A stretch of 8,041 nt of DNA from Alkaliphilus sp. (GCA_018335765.1 JAGXRU010000139.1:1-8041); one strand, 5' to 3'. Counted from the first letter of the stretch, positions 1 through 6,895 are shown. Program-made: numbers and translations. The notes: generated by a model from the sequence alone, not told the origin.

Positions 1-560
1 TCTGCATTAAATTCTAATGCAGATGCCTTACATGTGGGTATTTTGTCCTTAATAACATTTGAAATTATTTCTGCACCCTCTAAGTGTCGGTTCAATATAA
101 CGATTTCCCCAGCACCGTCAGCGGCTAATTGGATGGCAACAGCCTTTGCTCCACCACCGGCACCAACCACTACGAACTTCTTGCCTTCAAAATCTATTCC
201 TTCTTCTCTTAGGGCTTGTACATACCCTTTTCCATCTGTGTTATGCCCTATCAGTCTTCCATTGTCATTTATGACAGTATTTACTGCGCCTATCCATTGA
301 GCTTCAGGAGCAATTTCATCCAATAGAGGTATTACATTTGTCTTGTTAGGCATGGTGACGTTAAAGCCTGCTACATTCAATACGCGCATTGCCTTTAGAA
401 CATCTTCCAGATTGTCTTCCTTGGTATCAAAGGTAAGGTATGCATACGGCAGTCCCAGATGAGAAAACGCTGTGTTGTGCATTTGAGGGGAAAGACTGTG
501 TGATATTGGATAACCCAACAAACCAACTAATTTTGCTTTTCCTGTAATATGATGAGCCAT
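1..560 (-). CDS. aroE: Shikimate/quinate dehydrogenase, AroE/YdiB family (C-terminus cut by window edge)
   Basis: The family interconverts 3-dehydroshikimate and shikimate (or 3-dehydroquinate and quinate) with NAD(P)H in the cytosol. Only the first 186 codons are present. Seen in my translation: the substrate-binding SHSLSP at residues 20-25, the catalytic lysine in NVTMPNK (K73), AVNT at 92-95, the catalytic aspartate in NTDG (D109), and the nucleotide-binding glycine loop GAGGGAKA at 133-140. MPNK instead of VPFK, and NRHLEG after the second strand instead of the NADP-type NRTxxR/K, resemble E. coli YdiB (dual NAD/NADP, shikimate/quinate) more than housekeeping AroE. The ATG at 560 has AGGAG about ten bases upstream. 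It starts 19 bp after the ThDP enzyme gene stops, so the two are surely co-transcribed. This places it in the catabolic-looking operon and away from aroD/aroK. The true substrate could therefore be a related hydroxy acid. Confidence 0.9.
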   Translation of the reverse strand, partial: MAHHITGKAKLVGLLGYPISHSLSPQMHNTAFSHLGLPYAYLTFDTKEDNLEDVLKAMRVLNVAGFNVTMPNKTNVIPLLDEIAPEAQWIGAVNTVINDNGRLIGHNTDGKGYVQALREEGIDFEGKKFVVVGAGGGAKAVAIQLAADGAGEIVILNRHLEGAEIISNVIKDKIPTCKASALEFNA

Positions 561-579
561 TTTTTTCACTCTCCTATTT

Positions 580-2379
580 TTATTTTGTTGTCACATGCTT
601 GGATTTTGAAGCTTCGCCATACATTAATTTGCCTTCAAAAACATTTTCTTTTGGAGTATATATGTCATTTATATTCCAAATTCCATCTGTTGGAACTGGG
701 ATATTTTCCATCGGTACATCCAGCAAATAAGGTTCGTTGGAATCTAAGGCTTCCTGGAATGCACCTTTAAATTCATCAGCAGAGGTTATTTTCTTGCTCT
801 TGATGCCATAAGCCTTGGCAACCTCGGCCCAATTAGGGTTATAGGACGATCCATCCGGCTTCTTAAATACTGTGCCAAATGTGTGGTTATAGTGAGCCGC
901 CTCAAGTCCTGCGATCGTACCAAAAGCAGAGTTGTTCATTACTACCCATACCACCGGTATGTTTTGTTCTACAGCTGTTGCCATAACAGTTGGATTTGCT
1001 CCAAATCCTCCGTCTCCTACTAAGGTTATTACTTTTTTATCCGGAGCTGCTAATTTTGTTCCTAGAATTGCCGCTGGTCCAAATCCCATGGTGGCAAGTC
1101 CACCCGGATGAAGGATTGTTCCTGGTAGGGTGATATCAAATTGCTGACCCATTCCATTCTTATTCCAACCCACATCTGTAACTATTATCCCATCCTCAGG
1201 AAACACTTCTCTTACGTCTTTTAATATTCTTTGTGGTGTCATTGGGAATCTATTATCTTCAGAAATCTCTTTGTTCGAAGCTTTGAATGCTTTTTTATAT
1301 TCTTCAATCTCTTTTCTAAGCTGCGGTCTGTCAATCCCTTCGGGCTTTAGTTCTTTAGCCGCTTCAAGTATAGTTTTTAATGCATGTTTTGGATCTGCTA
1401 CCGCCCCTATGACTACCGGGAAATTTCTGCCGATTTCTATAGGATCTATATCTATTTGAATTATTTTAGTTTTAGAAGCGAAAGTCACATTCTCATACCA
1501 AGAGCTACTGTCAGCTTCAGCAAATCTTGTGCCTACCCCTAGGATTACATCCGCACCAGCTGAAGTTTCATTCACATACTTAGTTCCCCAAAACCCTGTC
1601 ATCCCCACGTGCAAAGGATGTTTGTCTGAAATAGCACCTTGACCCATAAGAGTTCTGGTTACCGGAATATCCAGAAAGTCTACTAATGCTGTCAGCTCTT
1701 CGGATGCTTGAGAAGTGATAAGCTGTCCTCCTGCATGGATAACTGGTTTTTTAGCTTCTATAAGCATTTTAGCGATTTCCATTGCAGTTTCTTTAGGTAA
1801 AGCCGGTTTTACCGTTGTGCTTGAGTCATGATAAGTTCTTTCGAAGTAAGCGGTGTCTATTTCTCTTGAGAACATATCCATTGGCACTGAAATCAATACA
1901 GGTCCTGGCCTTCCTGATTCAGCGAGTCTGAATGCCTTGTCAAGAATTTCAGGAAATAATTCAGGACTATCAATTCTCCAGGCCCTCTTAACAAATGGCT
2001 TGTATATATCATATTGCGATCCATCACAGTGCATATTCACTTCCTGATGTGGATGCTTTCCATAATAATAACTCGGAACATCTCCGGCAATAACAACCAT
2101 TGGCACTGAATCTAAGGAAGCGTTGGCAACTCCTGTAACCGCATTAGTCAGTCCTGGTCCAAGGTGGCATAATACCACACTGGCTTTCTTTGTTACTCTT
2201 GCATATCCGTCAGCGGCATGAGCAGCCACTTGTTCATGTCTTACAGAGACAAACCTTAATTTAGAATCTTTCAATGGATCCAACATGGCTATCACTGTAT
2301 GGCCACAAAGTCCGAAAACGTCCTTTATACCTCGTCTTTCAAGGTAATCTACCAATTGGTGTGAAATTAACTTTTTCAA
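580..2379 (-). CDS. Thiamine-diphosphate-dependent enzyme, acetolactate synthase superfamily, substrate unknown
   Basis: This is a 599-residue ThDP enzyme with the usual three-domain layout: N-terminal pyrimidine-binding domain (about 1-170), central domain (about 195-335) and C-terminal diphosphate-binding domain (about 380-560). The conserved activating glutamate is E49 in RHEQ. The ThDP/Mg motif starts with GDG at 455-457 and ends with NN at 482-483, with 24 residues between, as expected. Family members make or break C-C bonds next to a carbonyl: acetolactate synthase, glyoxylate carboligase, 2-oxoacid decarboxylases, 2-hydroxyacyl-CoA lyases, cyclic diketone hydrolases. No small regulatory subunit gene is beside it and the partners are not ilv genes, so valine/isoleucine synthesis is unlikely. 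The N-terminus does not resemble Xsc (sulfoacetaldehyde acetyltransferase) as I know it. The start is TTG at 2379, with AAAGGAG nine bases upstream; the next in-frame Met is residue 32, inside the domain. It has its own promoter and tandem operators, and aroE follows after 19 bp. Confidence 0.88.
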   Translation of the reverse strand: MKKLISHQLVDYLERRGIKDVFGLCGHTVIAMLDPLKDSKLRFVSVRHEQVAAHAADGYARVTKKASVVLCHLGPGLTNAVTGVANASLDSVPMVVIAGDVPSYYYGKHPHQEVNMHCDGSQYDIYKPFVKRAWRIDSPELFPEILDKAFRLAESGRPGPVLISVPMDMFSREIDTAYFERTYHDSSTTVKPALPKETAMEIAKMLIEAKKPVIHAGGQLITSQASEELTALVDFLDIPVTRTLMGQGAISDKHPLHVGMTGFWGTKYVNETSAGADVILGVGTRFAEADSSSWYENVTFASKTKIIQIDIDPIEIGRNFPVVIGAVADPKHALKTILEAAKELKPEGIDRPQLRKEIEEYKKAFKASNKEISEDNRFPMTPQRILKDVREVFPEDGIIVTDVGWNKNGMGQQFDITLPGTILHPGGLATMGFGPAAILGTKLAAPDKKVITLVGDGGFGANPTVMATAVEQNIPVVWVVMNNSAFGTIAGLEAAHYNHTFGTVFKKPDGSSYNPNWAEVAKAYGIKSKKITSADEFKGAFQEALDSNEPYLLDVPMENIPVPTDGIWNINDIYTPKENVFEGKLMYGEASKSKHVTTK

Positions 2380-2462
2380 ATTTTGATACTCCTTTCAAGT
2401 TCAATATCATTTCTAGAAAATCAAATTTTGAGTAAAATCTTTTGTTTATTATTTGAATTCAT

Positions 2463-2481
2463 AGTTCCATCTATCGGAACT
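2463..2481. promoter_or_regulatory. Operator O1, perfect inverted repeat
   Basis: AGTTCC and GGAACT form a perfect 6-bp inverted repeat around seven bases. It lies about 26-44 bases downstream of the predicted start of transcription for the ThDP gene. The same motif recurs at 2484-2500 and at 5863-5879. On the minus strand the core reads GTTCCGATAGATGGAAC. Size and form resemble IclR-family operators, but that assignment is inference. A short RNA hairpin is the alternative reading. Confidence 0.7.
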
Positions 2482-2483
2482 TG

Positions 2484-2500
2484 GTTCTTTGTATTGGAAT
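2484..2500. promoter_or_regulatory. Operator O2, second tandem copy
   Basis: On the minus strand this reads ATTCCAATACAAAGAAC, identical to O1 at 12 of 17 positions, including the TTCC and GAAC arms. Its centre is 20 bp from that of O1, about two helical turns, so two repressor dimers could bind side by side on one DNA face. It sits about 7-23 bases after the predicted transcription start. Confidence 0.5.
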
Positions 2501-2513
2501 TTAATTTTACTTT

Positions 2514-2542
2514 AGTTTATCAGTATTCTTTTTCCTTGTCAA
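2514..2542 (-). promoter_or_regulatory. Sigma-A-type promoter of the ThDP enzyme-aroE unit
   Basis: Read on the minus strand: TTGACA (2542-2537), a 17-bp spacer, then TAAACT (2519-2514). A TG one base before the -10 box makes it an extended -10 promoter, which offsets the weaker hexamer. Transcription would start near 2507, giving a leader of about 130 bases that contains both operators. I see no terminator between the upstream dehydrogenase gene and this promoter, so read-through from the first operon is likely too. Confidence 0.7.
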
Positions 2543-2581
2543 TCGATTATCCATAATTTTCAGTATATTTTAAACCGTCTA

Positions 2582-3991
2582 CTATTTCTCCATCTCAGGA
2601 TCGTAAAAATCTCCGAAAAGCTCTTGATCAGATGGTTTGTCTTCTGGAATAGGTCGAGAAACCCATGTGGTATTCATGTAATGCTTAAGGTTAACATTCT
2701 CAGAAACGATATTTCCGCCCCATGTTCCGCAACCTAAGCTTGAGGTCATAGGCATCCCATTGTTAAATGCTCCCGCATTAGCTTTAGATTGAGGCTGGCG
2801 AACCATGATTCTGCTTACAGGTGCCACTAATGCCAGTCTGTGGATATGATCATCGTTAAAGGAATATATTCCACAAGAGTGACCCTTGCCTTTCACATTA
2901 TATATACCCTGCATCATTTCCAATGCCTTGTCAAAGCCTTTGTATTTATAAACCGCCAATAGTGTAGTTAATTTTTCGCTGGAGAAAAAATGTTCCTTGC
3001 CTATGGCATCGCCATTAACAATAATGAATTTCCTATCTTTTGGAATGTCAAACCCTGCAATCTCAGCCAATTTTTGTGGAGCTATGGCTACCGTTTTTGC
3101 TAATCTATGCCCTTCTTCGTCCCACATAACCGCCTTTAATTTTGCTTTTTCTTCATCATTTGCTAAATAACCGCCTTCTTTTACCAACTGCTCTAGCATC
3201 TTATCAAATATGCTTTCTTCAATTATAAGATTACCATCTGCAGAACACCCAGAACCAAAATCAGAAGTCTTGCTAAGCATGGTGTTGTGAGCTGCTTCCG
3301 AAATATTGGCAGTCTCGTCAATGATCATCGTGGAGTTTCCTGCACCAACCCCATAGGCAGGTGTACCTGAGCTATAAGCTGCTTCCACCATAGCCGGACC
3401 CCCTGTTGCCAATACCAGATCAGCTTTGGCCATAAGCGCTTGTGTCATGGTTACATTCACATTTGTAAGGCATTGAAGTATATCTGCTGGTGCACCTTCT
3501 TTTTCAAGTGCCTCTCTCATGAGCCTTACTGTCTCAAAGGTCGTTTTTTTAGAACGCGGGTGGGGTGAAAATATTACAACATCCCTCGCCTTAATAGCAT
3601 ATATAGCTGTTCCAGCAGGAGTTAAATCCGGGTTTGTAGTTGGAACCACCGAACCAATAATTCCTACAGGCTTTGCATATTTAACAATACCTTTTTCAGG
3701 GATTTCTTCGATAATTCCCACACTTTTTTGGCGGAGTGCATCTCTAAGTACCCCTCTTATTTTGAATCGCTTTCCCTGTCTGCTAACCGGATCTCCTAAT
3801 CCACTTTCTTCAATACCCATATCCACTAACTTAAGAAAGGTTTTTTTGTTTGATACTGCCCATGCTACAGCTTGACTTAGTCGATCTACCTTTTCTTGAT
3901 CATAAGTCTCAATGATGGCAAGTGCCTTTTGTGCCTTTTCAAAAGCTATTTCCAACTCCTGCTGTTGTTCCAGGGTTAATTCTTTAGCCAT
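2582..3991 (-). CDS. CoA-acylating aldehyde dehydrogenase, sulfoacetaldehyde dehydrogenase (SauS)-like
   Basis: The predicted reaction is aldehyde + CoA + NAD(P)+ to acyl-CoA + NAD(P)H. At 469 residues it is a single ALDH domain of the acylating branch (as in EutE, PduP and the ALDH half of AdhE). Seen: LATGGPAMVEAAYSSG at 194-209 followed by GVGAGN (214-219), which is diagnostic of that branch, and the catalytic cysteine C249 in FGSGCSADG. The C-terminal part, with SLGCGTWGG at 418-426 and NTTWVSRPIP at 440-449, is what I recall for acylating sulfoacetaldehyde dehydrogenases (SauS). The match is from memory, so the substrate may be another small aldehyde. No Xsc-type gene or sulfite exporter is visible to support sulfonate metabolism. 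ATG at 3991 follows AAGGAGG by eight bases and lies 37 bp after the lyase gene. The ThDP enzyme encoded next downstream could supply its aldehyde. Confidence 0.88.
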   Translation of the reverse strand: MAKELTLEQQQELEIAFEKAQKALAIIETYDQEKVDRLSQAVAWAVSNKKTFLKLVDMGIEESGLGDPVSRQGKRFKIRGVLRDALRQKSVGIIEEIPEKGIVKYAKPVGIIGSVVPTTNPDLTPAGTAIYAIKARDVVIFSPHPRSKKTTFETVRLMREALEKEGAPADILQCLTNVNVTMTQALMAKADLVLATGGPAMVEAAYSSGTPAYGVGAGNSTMIIDETANISEAAHNTMLSKTSDFGSGCSADGNLIIEESIFDKMLEQLVKEGGYLANDEEKAKLKAVMWDEEGHRLAKTVAIAPQKLAEIAGFDIPKDRKFIIVNGDAIGKEHFFSSEKLTTLLAVYKYKGFDKALEMMQGIYNVKGKGHSCGIYSFNDDHIHRLALVAPVSRIMVRQPQSKANAGAFNNGMPMTSSLGCGTWGGNIVSENVNLKHYMNTTWVSRPIPEDKPSDQELFGDFYDPEMEK

Positions 3992-4028
3992 ATTGCCTGC
4001 CTCCTTAAACTTTTTATTAAAATACTCT

Positions 4029-4985
4029 TTATTTGTTTGTGTTTCCGCAATCAGTTTTAACTATATCACTACTTTTTCCGGCTTTAAGAACTGCACTTGA
4101 AGCTTCATGACCTATCATGCGCTGTACAGATCTTCCTACCTCTATTACTGCATCTAAATCATACCCGGTTTTTATTCCCATCTCATGGCACATGTGTATT
4201 ACGTCCTCTGTGGCTATATTGCCCGATGCACCGGGAGCAAATGGGCAACCCCCAAGTCCAGCGAAACAAGAATCAAATCTTTCAATGCCAGCTAACATAC
4301 CTGCCATTACATTGGCAAGACCCATTCCCCTTGTATTGTGAAAGTGTAGATTCCAAGTTATTTTGGGGAATCGTTCCTTCACACTCAGGCTATATTCATA
4401 AACCTGCTTGGGATTCGCCATACCTGTGGTGTCCGATAAGGAAAGTTCATTTACTCCTATCTCTTGAAAACAAGATATAACTGAAAGCACTTCTTCTAAA
4501 GATACCCTTCCTTGCAAAGAACACCCAAAGGCTGTTGCTATTGCACCCGACAGGGTCATTCCATGCTTAGCGGCATATTCAGCACATTCAGCAAGGCCTC
4601 TGACAGCCTCCTCGGGTGTTTTGTTTGCATTGCTCAGAGAATGTGCACGACTGGCTGAGACTGTAATTTTTGCTTTTTTAAGACCCGCCGCCTCAGCTCT
4701 TTGTAAACCCTTTAGATTTAAAACCAATGCTCTGTACTCTACTCCGTCTATGCGTTTAATTTTTCTGACAACCTCATCAGTATCAGCCATTTGAGGAATC
4801 GCTTTAGGATGAACAAAGGATCCCACTTCTATAATCTTCGCACCTGTTAAGGCAATCTGCTCTATCAGTTCAACTTTTTGATCAATGGTCAGAAAAAATT
4901 TTTCATTTTGTAATCCATCTCTTGGCCCAACCTCACTTACAATTATACTTTGAGGCCATTTTACTGTTGTTTTACCGTCAATCAT
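4029..4985 (-). CDS. Hydroxymethylglutaryl-CoA lyase-like enzyme
   Basis: HMG-CoA lyase splits 3-hydroxy-3-methylglutaryl-CoA into acetyl-CoA and acetoacetate; relatives cleave other 3-hydroxyacyl-CoAs. This 318-residue protein has normal family length and a complete active site on a DRE-TIM barrel. It shows GPRDGLQNE at 20-28 (R22 and metal ligand D23), E53 in EVGSF, D185 in SDTTG, the metal-binding histidine pair LHFHN (H214, H216), the flexible catalytic-cysteine loop GLGGCPFAPGASGN at 243-256 (C247) and N256. The lyase chemistry is therefore probably intact. There are no leucine- or mevalonate-pathway genes nearby, so the physiological substrate may be a different hydroxyacyl-CoA, perhaps derived from the product of the adjacent acylating aldehyde dehydrogenase. 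ATG at 4985 follows a strong GAGGAGGG by five bases. The gap to the upstream TIM-barrel gene is 38 bp, consistent with one operon. Confidence 0.9.
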   Translation of the reverse strand: MIDGKTTVKWPQSIIVSEVGPRDGLQNEKFFLTIDQKVELIEQIALTGAKIIEVGSFVHPKAIPQMADTDEVVRKIKRIDGVEYRALVLNLKGLQRAEAAGLKKAKITVSASRAHSLSNANKTPEEAVRGLAECAEYAAKHGMTLSGAIATAFGCSLQGRVSLEEVLSVISCFQEIGVNELSLSDTTGMANPKQVYEYSLSVKERFPKITWNLHFHNTRGMGLANVMAGMLAGIERFDSCFAGLGGCPFAPGASGNIATEDVIHMCHEMGIKTGYDLDAVIEVGRSVQRMIGHEASSAVLKAGKSSDIVKTDCGNTNK

Positions 4986-5023
4986 TTTTACCCTCCTCTA
5001 TCTATGCAATCATATCTTTAGAA

Positions 5024-5845
5024 TTAGAGTGCCCGTGGGTTTGAGTCTATATAAGCCTTAGCTGTTTGCAGACAACGTCGGGCATGCTCTGCGTAGCCAA
5101 ATTCCTTGACTTTTTCTAAGTTTGGCAGCTCAATGGAATATGGTATCTCAGGAATGCTATTAATAATGCTCGCCACATCTATGCCACCCTCTCCAAGATA
5201 AGAGCGTGCCTCACGAAGGATACGTGTCATTTCAGCTTTTTCAGTTGGGATTTCCTCCGGGGCATCACAAATATGTGCAAAGTGAAACCATTCTGCGGGC
5301 AACGTTTTCAGATCCTCTACTTTGTCTCTTGAGCGATGAAAATGATGAGTATCAATCATAATTCCCGCATTATCACGATTGACAGTACGAAGAACTTCCA
5401 CAGTTTTAGCGAGATCAGAAACACACGCAATAGGTACAAATTCTAAATCCACAGTCAATCCAAATGGTTTGGCTAAATCACAAAGCTCACCGAACTTTTC
5501 CATATAAAAATTCCGATCATCTGTCCAAATACTGCTTAAAACATGCTTTCCACCTAATTCTGCAGCCACCTCCATTGCCGGTAGGTATCTTTTTGGGTCA
5601 AGTCCCTCGTAGATTCTTGCCAGTTCGATATCTAGCAGTTTAATACCGGTATCAGTAAGTGCTCTTTTGGTTTGCTTCATCATCTCTTTGTTTACTGCTA
5701 AATCATAATTTGACTCTCCTGGCAATCCCATAAATATAGGTCGTATGCTAACATAATCATACCCTGCCATACTTGCAATGTAAATCATTTCTGGTGGTGC
5801 ACATCCTAACACAGTTAGATGTGCTAAGGAAAACGATTTTTTCAT
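5024..5845 (-). CDS. Sugar phosphate isomerase/epimerase-like TIM-barrel protein (xylose isomerase-like fold)
   Basis: This 273-residue protein is a single AP-endonuclease-2/xylose-isomerase-like TIM barrel. The superfamily includes IolE/IolI of inositol catabolism, hydroxypyruvate isomerase, sugar epimerases and AsbF-type 3-dehydroshikimate dehydratases. The four expected metal ligands are visible at strand ends: E135 (LEFVP), D165 (IDTHHFH), H191 (FAHICDAP) and E239 (IELPN). The opening SLAHLTVLGCAPPEM is, from memory, typical of an uncharacterised proteobacterial and clostridial subgroup found with similar catabolic genes. It is the first gene of the operon, with GGGAGGAA upstream of the ATG at 5845 and a promoter plus operator directly in front. 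Given the AroE-like protein in the same block, a dehydratase, isomerase or epimerase acting on a polyhydroxy acid is reasonable, but the reaction cannot be read from the sequence. Confidence 0.85.
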   Translation of the reverse strand: MKKSFSLAHLTVLGCAPPEMIYIASMAGYDYVSIRPIFMGLPGESNYDLAVNKEMMKQTKRALTDTGIKLLDIELARIYEGLDPKRYLPAMEVAAELGGKHVLSSIWTDDRNFYMEKFGELCDLAKPFGLTVDLEFVPIACVSDLAKTVEVLRTVNRDNAGIMIDTHHFHRSRDKVEDLKTLPAEWFHFAHICDAPEEIPTEKAEMTRILREARSYLGEGGIDVASIINSIPEIPYSIELPNLEKVKEFGYAEHARRCLQTAKAYIDSNPRAL

Positions 5846-5862
5846 TTACTTATTCCTCCCAA

Positions 5863-5879
5863 GTTCCATTAGATGGTAT
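5863..5879. promoter_or_regulatory. Operator O3 in front of the TIM-barrel operon
   Basis: On the minus strand this reads ATACCATCTAATGGAAC, sharing the CC and GGAAC arms and the 17-bp span with O1. It is an imperfect inverted repeat, with CCAT/ATGG as its core. It lies about 12-28 bases after the predicted transcription start and three bases before the ribosome binding site. Bound protein there would block the polymerase. Shared with the second promoter, it suggests one regulator for both units. Confidence 0.6.
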
Positions 5880-5897
5880 AGAGTTTTATTTAATAAG

Positions 5898-5927
5898 ATT
5901 ATATTCCAAATATTTGTTCATTGTCAA
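5898..5927 (-). promoter_or_regulatory. Near-consensus sigma-A promoter of the TIM-barrel/lyase/dehydrogenase operon
   Basis: On the minus strand there is a perfect TTGACA (5927-5922), an 18-bp spacer and a perfect TATAAT (5903-5898). The predicted start is near 5891. A promoter this strong directly before an operator fits control by repression. The spacer holds the palindrome CAAATATTTG (5907-5916), whose significance is unclear. Confidence 0.82.
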
Positions 5928-5960
5928 TAATTATTTTCCTAGGAGGTTTTTTAAGAATAT

Positions 5961-5990
5961 AAAAAAACAGCTAATAGGCAGCTGTCTTTT
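5961..5990 (-). terminator. Rho-independent terminator after aroD
   Basis: Read on the minus strand, ACAGCT and AGCTGT form a 6-bp stem with a 7-base loop (stem arms 5985-5980 and 5972-5967). Seven T residues follow, and A-rich sequence precedes, so the stem can extend with A-U pairs. It lies about 55 bases past the aroD stop and upstream of the next promoter, separating the aro genes from the central operon. Confidence 0.75.
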
Positions 5991-6016
5991 ATGTGATTTA
6001 AATGTGATTTAAATGT
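5991..6016. repeat. Short tandem repeat, 11-bp unit
   Basis: ATGTGATTTAA occurs twice in tandem (5991-6001 and 6002-6012), followed by the first four bases of a third copy. It lies in the 3' untranslated part of aroD, just before the terminator hairpin. It is probably slippage-derived; no function is evident. Confidence 0.7.
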
Positions 6017-6042
6017 TATTAATAGCACTTTTCTTGGTTTCA

Positions 6043-6819
6043 CTACTTCATATTTTTTTGCAATATATCAAGAACCGCTTTAAGCTCTGGGGTTGCTATT
6101 TGTCCTGGGGCTGATGCCTCTTTTGCCAAACCGAAGGTTACAGATGATCCAAAAAAGCCTCCTGCTATCCGGCTGATCAGTCCTTTTGTAGACATAGACA
6201 TTGCAATAACCGGCACTTTTGCGTGTTTTTCGATAAAAGTATTTGTAGCATATAATAAATTTAGGACATCTTCCATGTTATTTGGCATTACAGCAATTTT
6301 AGCTATATCTGCTCCAAGCTCTTGTTCTTTTATCAAGGTTTCAATTATGCTTTCTATAGATGGTGTTTCTTTGAAATCATGATTTGAAATAATTGCATAA
6401 ATACCATTCGCCTTTGCAACCTCTAGTATTTCTCGAATTTCTTCTTTGTCATTAATGAGCTCAAAATCTATAATATCTATCTTCTTAGTTTTAATTACTG
6501 TTTTTATAAGTTCAAGTCGGTGGGCTTGAGCAATCTTTCTATATCCTCCCTCTTTATCAATTCTACAAGTAAATATTATTGGATAGCCTGTAAGGATTTC
6601 CCGCAAAGCACTCAATGATTCTAATACATCAGGTATGCTATCTACAAGGTCATAATAGTCAACTCTCCATTCAATTAAATCCGGCTTGATATTTGCTATG
6701 ATTTCCGCCTCTGAAATTAGTTGCTCTTTTGTTTTCCCCACCATGGGAACACAAATTTGCGGTCTTTCTCCTCCAATTTTTTTACCCCTTACCTCAACCA
6801 CTTTGATTTCCATATTCAT
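6043..6819 (-). CDS. aroD: Type I 3-dehydroquinate dehydratase
   Basis: It converts 3-dehydroquinate to 3-dehydroshikimate by syn-elimination through a Schiff base, the third step of the shikimate pathway. The 258-residue length is normal for the type I class. Active-site features are all visible: EWRVD at 50-54, R86 in FTCRIDKEGG, the general base H147 in SNHDF, the Schiff-base lysine K174 in IAKIAVMP, R217 in SRIAGGFFGS, and Q240 in the substrate-closing loop ASAPGQ. ATG at 6819 has a GGGGGG run about seven bases upstream; a second Met at residue 3 is possible. It lies 76 bp after aroK and is probably co-transcribed with it. A terminator follows it. Its biosynthetic role is likely, though type I enzymes also serve quinate breakdown, which matters given the YdiB-like dehydrogenase downstream. 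Confidence 0.95.
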   Translation of the reverse strand: MNMEIKVVEVRGKKIGGERPQICVPMVGKTKEQLISEAEIIANIKPDLIEWRVDYYDLVDSIPDVLESLSALREILTGYPIIFTCRIDKEGGYRKIAQAHRLELIKTVIKTKKIDIIDFELINDKEEIREILEVAKANGIYAIISNHDFKETPSIESIIETLIKEQELGADIAKIAVMPNNMEDVLNLLYATNTFIEKHAKVPVIAMSMSTKGLISRIAGGFFGSSVTFGLAKEASAPGQIATPELKAVLDILQKNMK

Positions 6820-6895
6820 TCTAATTCCCCCCAGCTTAAAAACATTAGGTAGTAGCCATCAAGTTTAATCTATACTTTCTAACCTAAAACTACTT

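Noticed and set aside
2..22. Perfect 7-bp inverted repeat with 7-base loop at the left edge
   Set aside because: It lies inside the aroE coding region, has no U-tract, and the codons read as normal protein. Most likely coincidence.
34..300. Plus-strand open frame of 88 codons
   Set aside because: Antisense to aroE, which shows clear family motifs. No ribosome binding site or family signal on the plus strand.
580..2379. Assignment as biosynthetic acetolactate synthase (ilvB) or as Xsc
   Set aside because: There is no small-subunit gene and no ilv neighbours. The N-terminal sequence does not match what I recall of Xsc. Only the superfamily can be assigned.
2380..2581. Terminator between the aldehyde dehydrogenase and ThDP genes
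   Set aside because: The only hairpin-like element is the operator repeat, which lacks a following T-run on the minus strand.
4097..4480. 127-codon open frame on the plus strand
   Set aside because: It is antisense to the HMG-CoA-lyase-like gene, whose active-site motifs are intact over the same bases. The plus-strand protein shows no recognisable domain.
5903..5919. Possible fourth operator inside the promoter spacer
   Set aside because: Only one arm (ATTCC) matches the other sites; the other arm does not, and the spacing to O3 is not informative.
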